17,088 nt of DNA, taken from positions 1-17,088 of the forward strand of contig JANMNW010000207.1 in the NCBI GenBank assembly GCA_031368515.1. The letters run 5' to 3'. Of the stretch, positions 12,029 through 17,088 are shown piece after piece (position 1 is the first letter of the stretch; each line of letters starts with the position of its first letter). A model generated the notes under the pieces. It saw nothing but the letters and a program-made list of their open reading frames with translations. It did not search any database and had not been told where the DNA came from. The stretch comes from CANJQH01 sp031368515 (lineage in GTDB: Bacteria > Chloroflexota > Anaerolineae > J036 > Brachytrichaceae). A program made the translations under genes and the position numbers.

Positions 12029-13948
12029 CTACGATCCCAACCCAAACAACGCGCTGAGGATGCGCACCACAAGCGGACGGTCGTCTCGCAGAGGGTTGCC
12101 GGGAGATTCTCCGGGCGGGGTCTCACCCGGACCCGGTGCAAGGGGCGCATCTTGCACGTCCACTTGCAGGATGGCGATGTATTGCTGCGGCTGGCTCAGC
12201 TCATCGACATAGTTCACGATCACCCGCAATTCAGCCGGTCCGGCTTTTTGAGGAATGCCTTGCGCCGGCACCGACGAAGAGGCTCCGGCATCCAGCGCGC
12301 CAACATAGAGTGAGCCGTTCTGCACCTCCATCCCCGCGCTGGTCACCTCCACAACGTTGACATTGACCAGCTTGCGGCCGATGTTTACCACCTCCACCGG
12401 CAACTGCAGCGGCTGGCCGGCAATCGCCGCCGATACGGCAGGGTTGAATCCCACACGCAATAACGGTGTGCGGCGAATCAGCAGGCTCATGACCTGTTGC
12501 TCGGTTCGGCGCTGATCGCGCGTGTCTTCATAGGCCAGCGCCACCGGCAGGTTAAACGTTCCCGAATCGGCCGAAGCTTCAGCCACCAGCTGTTGCACCA
12601 CATCGACGGATTTGCCCGACGCCAGCATTTGCACAAATTGCACGTTGCCGCTGTTGACCGGCGCAAACGGCTTGAGCGCCGCGCCGTTTTCACCGCCCAG
12701 GGCGGCGGTCAGCCGGCGCGCATCGCCGCCGCCGACATTGCTCAGCGAGTAGGTCAGCGTAAACACTTCACCTGGCGCGGGTGTTTGCGGTTCAGTACGA
12801 TAGTTTGCCAGCACGATTTGCGGCCGGTCGGCCGCCGTGTCGTTCACGTTGATGCTGACGTTTTGCTTGGCGCTGTATGCCTGCGTGCCCACGTAGTCGG
12901 TGTAATCAAGCGCGATATCGAGTACGCGCCGCCCGGAGCCGGAGTTGGCCGCAAGCACCAATGGCAGCGTGACCACGCATTGATGATCGACGCCGATCAG
13001 GTCGATGTTCAGCACGTTGCTGCTGACCGACGGCAGCACGTCGGTCGTCGGCACCAGACTGACCAGCGTGTTGATCGCGGCGCGGCTGCCGCGGTTGGCC
13101 AGATCGAGCATCAGCGTAAACGGCTGTCCGGCCCGCAGCTCGGGAGGATCGGTGCGCACGCCTTCGATCACCACCTGCGGCTTGCCCGGATACACGCCGA
13201 TTACTTCAACCGGCACTGTTTGCGGAAATTGAAAATTCTCGCCCGACCAGTCGTTGGCGCTGATGTTGAACTTCAGCTCATACACTTGTGACTGCAGGTT
13301 CGTGGGCACGCGGAAGCGCTGGCTCAGCGTGGCCGATGCGTTGATGTGCATCTGGCCGACCAGATAGCCGTTGTCTGCGCCGACCGGCGCAAAGTTGCCG
13401 CCGGGAAATGTGACGAGCGTGTTCTCAGCCGCGCGGCTGCCGGTGTTGTAAAGCTCGACCGTGACGGTGAACTCGCGTCCGACGATGGGCTTGGGTGGAT
13501 CAAGCACGAAATTGCGCAACGCCACCAGCGGCTTGCCCGGCACAACGGTCGGCGGCAGATTGGTTGGCAGCGGGGTGGCCGGTGTGTTAAAGATGTCGAC
13601 GCTGAAGACCGTCGCAACGACGGCGCCGCCCGGCTCGATCAGCTCGATCGGATAGCGGCGCGCAGCCAAGCCGGCCGGCACAGTGGCCCGCAGCACGCCA
13701 TCGTTGACAAACTCGGTTTGCAGCGCGCCAAAATCAACCAGACGCACCACCGTGCCCGTCACAATATCGCGCCCGATCACGCTCAGCACACCGCCAAATT
13801 GGCTGTTAAACGACGATGGCTCAATGGCGAGAATAAAGGGCAGGGTTGCGGGCCGGGACTGTTTGCCTGCAGGCGGTGCGCCAAACGCCAACGAAGCATT
13901 GACCGCCAGCAGCGCGGCAGCCAGGCAGAAAAGCGGAAATCGTCGCAT
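12029..13948 (-). CDS. Exported CARDB-repeat protein (COG1361-like)
   Basis: A 639-residue exported protein. Residues 1-24 are a signal peptide (MRRFPLFCLAAALLAVNASL...). An IPT/TIG-like domain follows (about 40-125: FILAIEPSSFNSQFGGVLSV..., PAGLAARRYPIELIEPGG). Four or so CARDB-type adhesion/Ig domains come next, recognisable by the recurring 'P...G..F.....L.N.GS..A.N..V' pattern: PIVGREFTVTVELYNTGSRA, LRAGQPFTLMLDLANRGSRA, PAPGEVFTLTYSLSNVGGGD and AIAGQPLQLPVEVVNIGRKL. A Pro/Gly/Glu-rich linker and a short amphipathic end (RPLVVRILSALFGLGS) close it. I chose the ATG at 13948 because a signal peptide starts exactly there; a longer frame to 14131 gives non-biological sequence. In the operon it occupies the position that a MacA-like adaptor would take before the permease, so a partner role in that transporter is possible. 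Confidence 0.87.
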   Translation of the reverse strand: MRRFPLFCLAAALLAVNASLAFGAPPAGKQSRPATLPFILAIEPSSFNSQFGGVLSVIGRDIVTGTVVRLVDFGALQTEFVNDGVLRATVPAGLAARRYPIELIEPGGAVVATVFSVDIFNTPATPLPTNLPPTVVPGKPLVALRNFVLDPPKPIVGREFTVTVELYNTGSRAAENTLVTFPGGNFAPVGADNGYLVGQMHINASATLSQRFRVPTNLQSQVYELKFNISANDWSGENFQFPQTVPVEVIGVYPGKPQVVIEGVRTDPPELRAGQPFTLMLDLANRGSRAAINTLVSLVPTTDVLPSVSSNVLNIDLIGVDHQCVVTLPLVLAANSGSGRRVLDIALDYTDYVGTQAYSAKQNVSINVNDTAADRPQIVLANYRTEPQTPAPGEVFTLTYSLSNVGGGDARRLTAALGGENGAALKPFAPVNSGNVQFVQMLASGKSVDVVQQLVAEASADSGTFNLPVALAYEDTRDQRRTEQQVMSLLIRRTPLLRVGFNPAVSAAIAGQPLQLPVEVVNIGRKLVNVNVVEVTSAGMEVQNGSLYVGALDAGASSSVPAQGIPQKAGPAELRVIVNYVDELSQPQQYIAILQVDVQDAPLAPGPGETPPGESPGNPLRDDRPLVVRILSALFGLGS

Positions 13949-14082
13949 AAAAGGCTTGCGAGCAGGCAAGCATAGATGGCAGTGACGATCTTGATGAGTC
14001 CGCAATGGTTGCCACACGCCCGGCACATTATGACGCATGTGACTCCTATGTCTTGTCGCAGGATGCATTTTTTGTAAAGTAG

Positions 14083-14175
14083 CCTTAGTAGGTGGTCCGT
14101 GGCACATGGCACGTGCACGAAAACCGGCCATCTACTACGTGCTACGGACCACGTGCCACGGACAACCTGCTAAGG
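14083..14175. repeat. Large imperfect inverted repeat built from GTGG-type heptamers
   Basis: The left arm 14083-14105 (CCTTAGTAGGTGGTCCGTGG + CAC) and right arm 14153-14175 are reverse complements with 21 of 23 bases matching. Inside the arms, further 7-bp units recur: GTGGTCC, GTGGCAC, ATGGCAC and GTGCACG on the left; CTACGTG, CTACGGA, CCACGTG and CCACGGA on the right. The inner parts pair better when slipped by one heptamer. The whole can form a long hairpin with about 47 bases between the outer arms. It has no T-tract and lies between two divergent genes, so a terminator role is unlikely. Confidence 0.85.
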
Positions 14176-14240
14176 GCCACGGGGAAAGGTGACGAACACT
14201 GCGACGAAGGTCATAATGCGCGCTTCACGCAGAACATTCG

Positions 14241-14249
14241 TGCTATAGT
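14241..14249 (+). promoter_or_regulatory. Extended -10 promoter element of uvrA
   Basis: TGCTATAGT is an extended -10 (TGn followed by TATAGT, five of six to TATAAT). It ends 13 bases before the ATG at 14263, giving a leader of only about 6-7 bases with no Shine-Dalgarno. No good -35 is visible, which is usual for extended -10 promoters. Confidence 0.5.
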
Positions 14250-14262
14250 CTCGACCCCCTTT

Positions 14263-16872
<2,610 letters not shown>

Positions 16873-17088
16873 GTCGGTCTGGTCTATGTCAAACTAGGGC
16901 AGCCCGCCACTACGCTGTCCGGCGGCGAGGCGCAACGCGTCAAGCTCAGCCGCGAGTTGAGCAAGCGCGCCACCGGCCGCACGATCTATGTGCTCGACGA
17001 GCCGTCGGTCGGGCTGCACGCCGCTGACGTGCACAAGTTGATCCACGTCCTCGACCTGCTAGTCAACGACGGCAACACCGTCGTCGTC
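16873..17088 (+). pseudogene. uvrA: Continuation of uvrA after the in-frame stop (partial, cut by window edge)
   Basis: The same frame reads VGLVYVKLGQPATTLSGGEA and onward: second ABC signature LSGGEAQR at 16915-16938, then RTIYVLDEPSVGLHAADVHK (Walker B and D-loop) and LVNDGNTVVV at the end, where the switch histidine region would follow. Conserved UvrA has Gly where Val is read in VGLVYV, so there are two departures from the family within six codons. No start codon or ribosome site is placed to translate this part on its own. Confidence 0.8.

Larger units (their letters stand above)
13949..14262. other. Divergent spacer between the CARDB/permease operon and uvrA
   Basis: No gene is credible here; open frames across it continue from both neighbours but lose family likeness. 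For the minus-strand operon, CATAAT (14032 to 14027) and TATGCT (13974 to 13969) are possible -10 boxes. On the plus side there is an extended -10 for uvrA at 14241-14249. The centre holds a large inverted repeat, annotated separately. Confidence 0.6.

Noticed and set aside
10857..12212. 451-residue plus-strand frame opposite the permease
   Set aside because: His/Arg/Gln-rich antisense shadow of a well-matched MacB permease and the CARDB gene.
13949..14131. A 61-residue extension of the CARDB protein
   Set aside because: It precedes a clear signal peptide that starts at 13948 and reads as Cys/His-rich nonsense.
14083..14175. Bidirectional intrinsic terminator
   Set aside because: The flanking genes diverge and there is no T-tract after either arm.
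14092..14262. A 57-residue N-terminal extension of UvrA
   Set aside because: It is translated from the inverted repeat and promoter region, has no family likeness, and an extended -10 lies just before the ATG at 14263.

Overview
This GC-rich window (about 60% by eye) carries ten protein-coding loci. It looks like a chromosomal segment, perhaps a whole contig, from a member of the Chloroflexota (Anaerolineae-like). That placement is inferred from several features together: a serine T-box riboswitch ahead of serS; a secreted CSLREA/parallel beta-helix protein ending in a '...PLVRR' tail of the kind I recall from Chloroflexota exported proteins; a GerE/LuxR-helix-turn-helix protein fused through a membrane segment to a Kelch propeller; an ArsR-DUF2087 regulator; CARDB/FtsX genes; and start codons that follow -10 elements almost directly. 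No ribosomal RNA marker is present to confirm it.

Layout. 28-2679 (-): a secreted beta-helix protein interrupted by two mutually compensating one-base frameshifts at G/C homopolymers. 2680-2975: divergent promoter spacer with a 9-bp hairpin. 2976-3587 (+): small zinc-ribbon, two-helix membrane protein. 3604-4977 (-): ArsR-type regulator with a C-terminal DUF2087 domain, with its own sigma70-like promoter and a perfect inverted repeat placed as an autoregulatory operator. 5105-5767 (+): putative lipoprotein of unknown function. 5764-6006: promoter, T-box leader and intrinsic terminator controlling serS (6044-7312, seryl-tRNA synthetase). 7313-7459: spacer with a heptamer array. 7460-8206 (+): alpha/beta hydrolase (lipase-like). 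8226-9644 (-): LuxR-HTH/TM/Kelch protein. 9673-10626 (-): EamA/DMT-type transporter. 10695-12020 (-) and 12029-13948 (-): a two-gene operon of a CARDB-repeat exported protein followed by a MacB/FtsX-type permease, with no ATPase gene alongside. 13949-14262: divergent spacer with a large imperfect inverted repeat. 14263-16872 (+): uvrA, with an in-frame TAA just before the second ABC signature; its frame stays open past the stop to the window edge.

The genes do not form one pathway. Housekeeping functions (serS, uvrA) are interspersed with envelope and signalling genes. The most interesting points are: (1) a one-protein candidate trans-envelope signalling device (HTH + TM + Kelch) next to a transporter; (2) a family of 7-bp-periodic repeats in three spacers, arranged in both orientations, one of which enters the 5' end of the EamA gene; (3) a T-box whose specifier (UCC) and UGGC bulge both fit tRNA-Ser; (4) an ArsR operator/promoter that can be read base by base; (5) a CARDB/permease pair lacking an ATPase. 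The damaged genes lie at the two ends of the window, so low-quality contig ends are a serious alternative to true pseudogenes.
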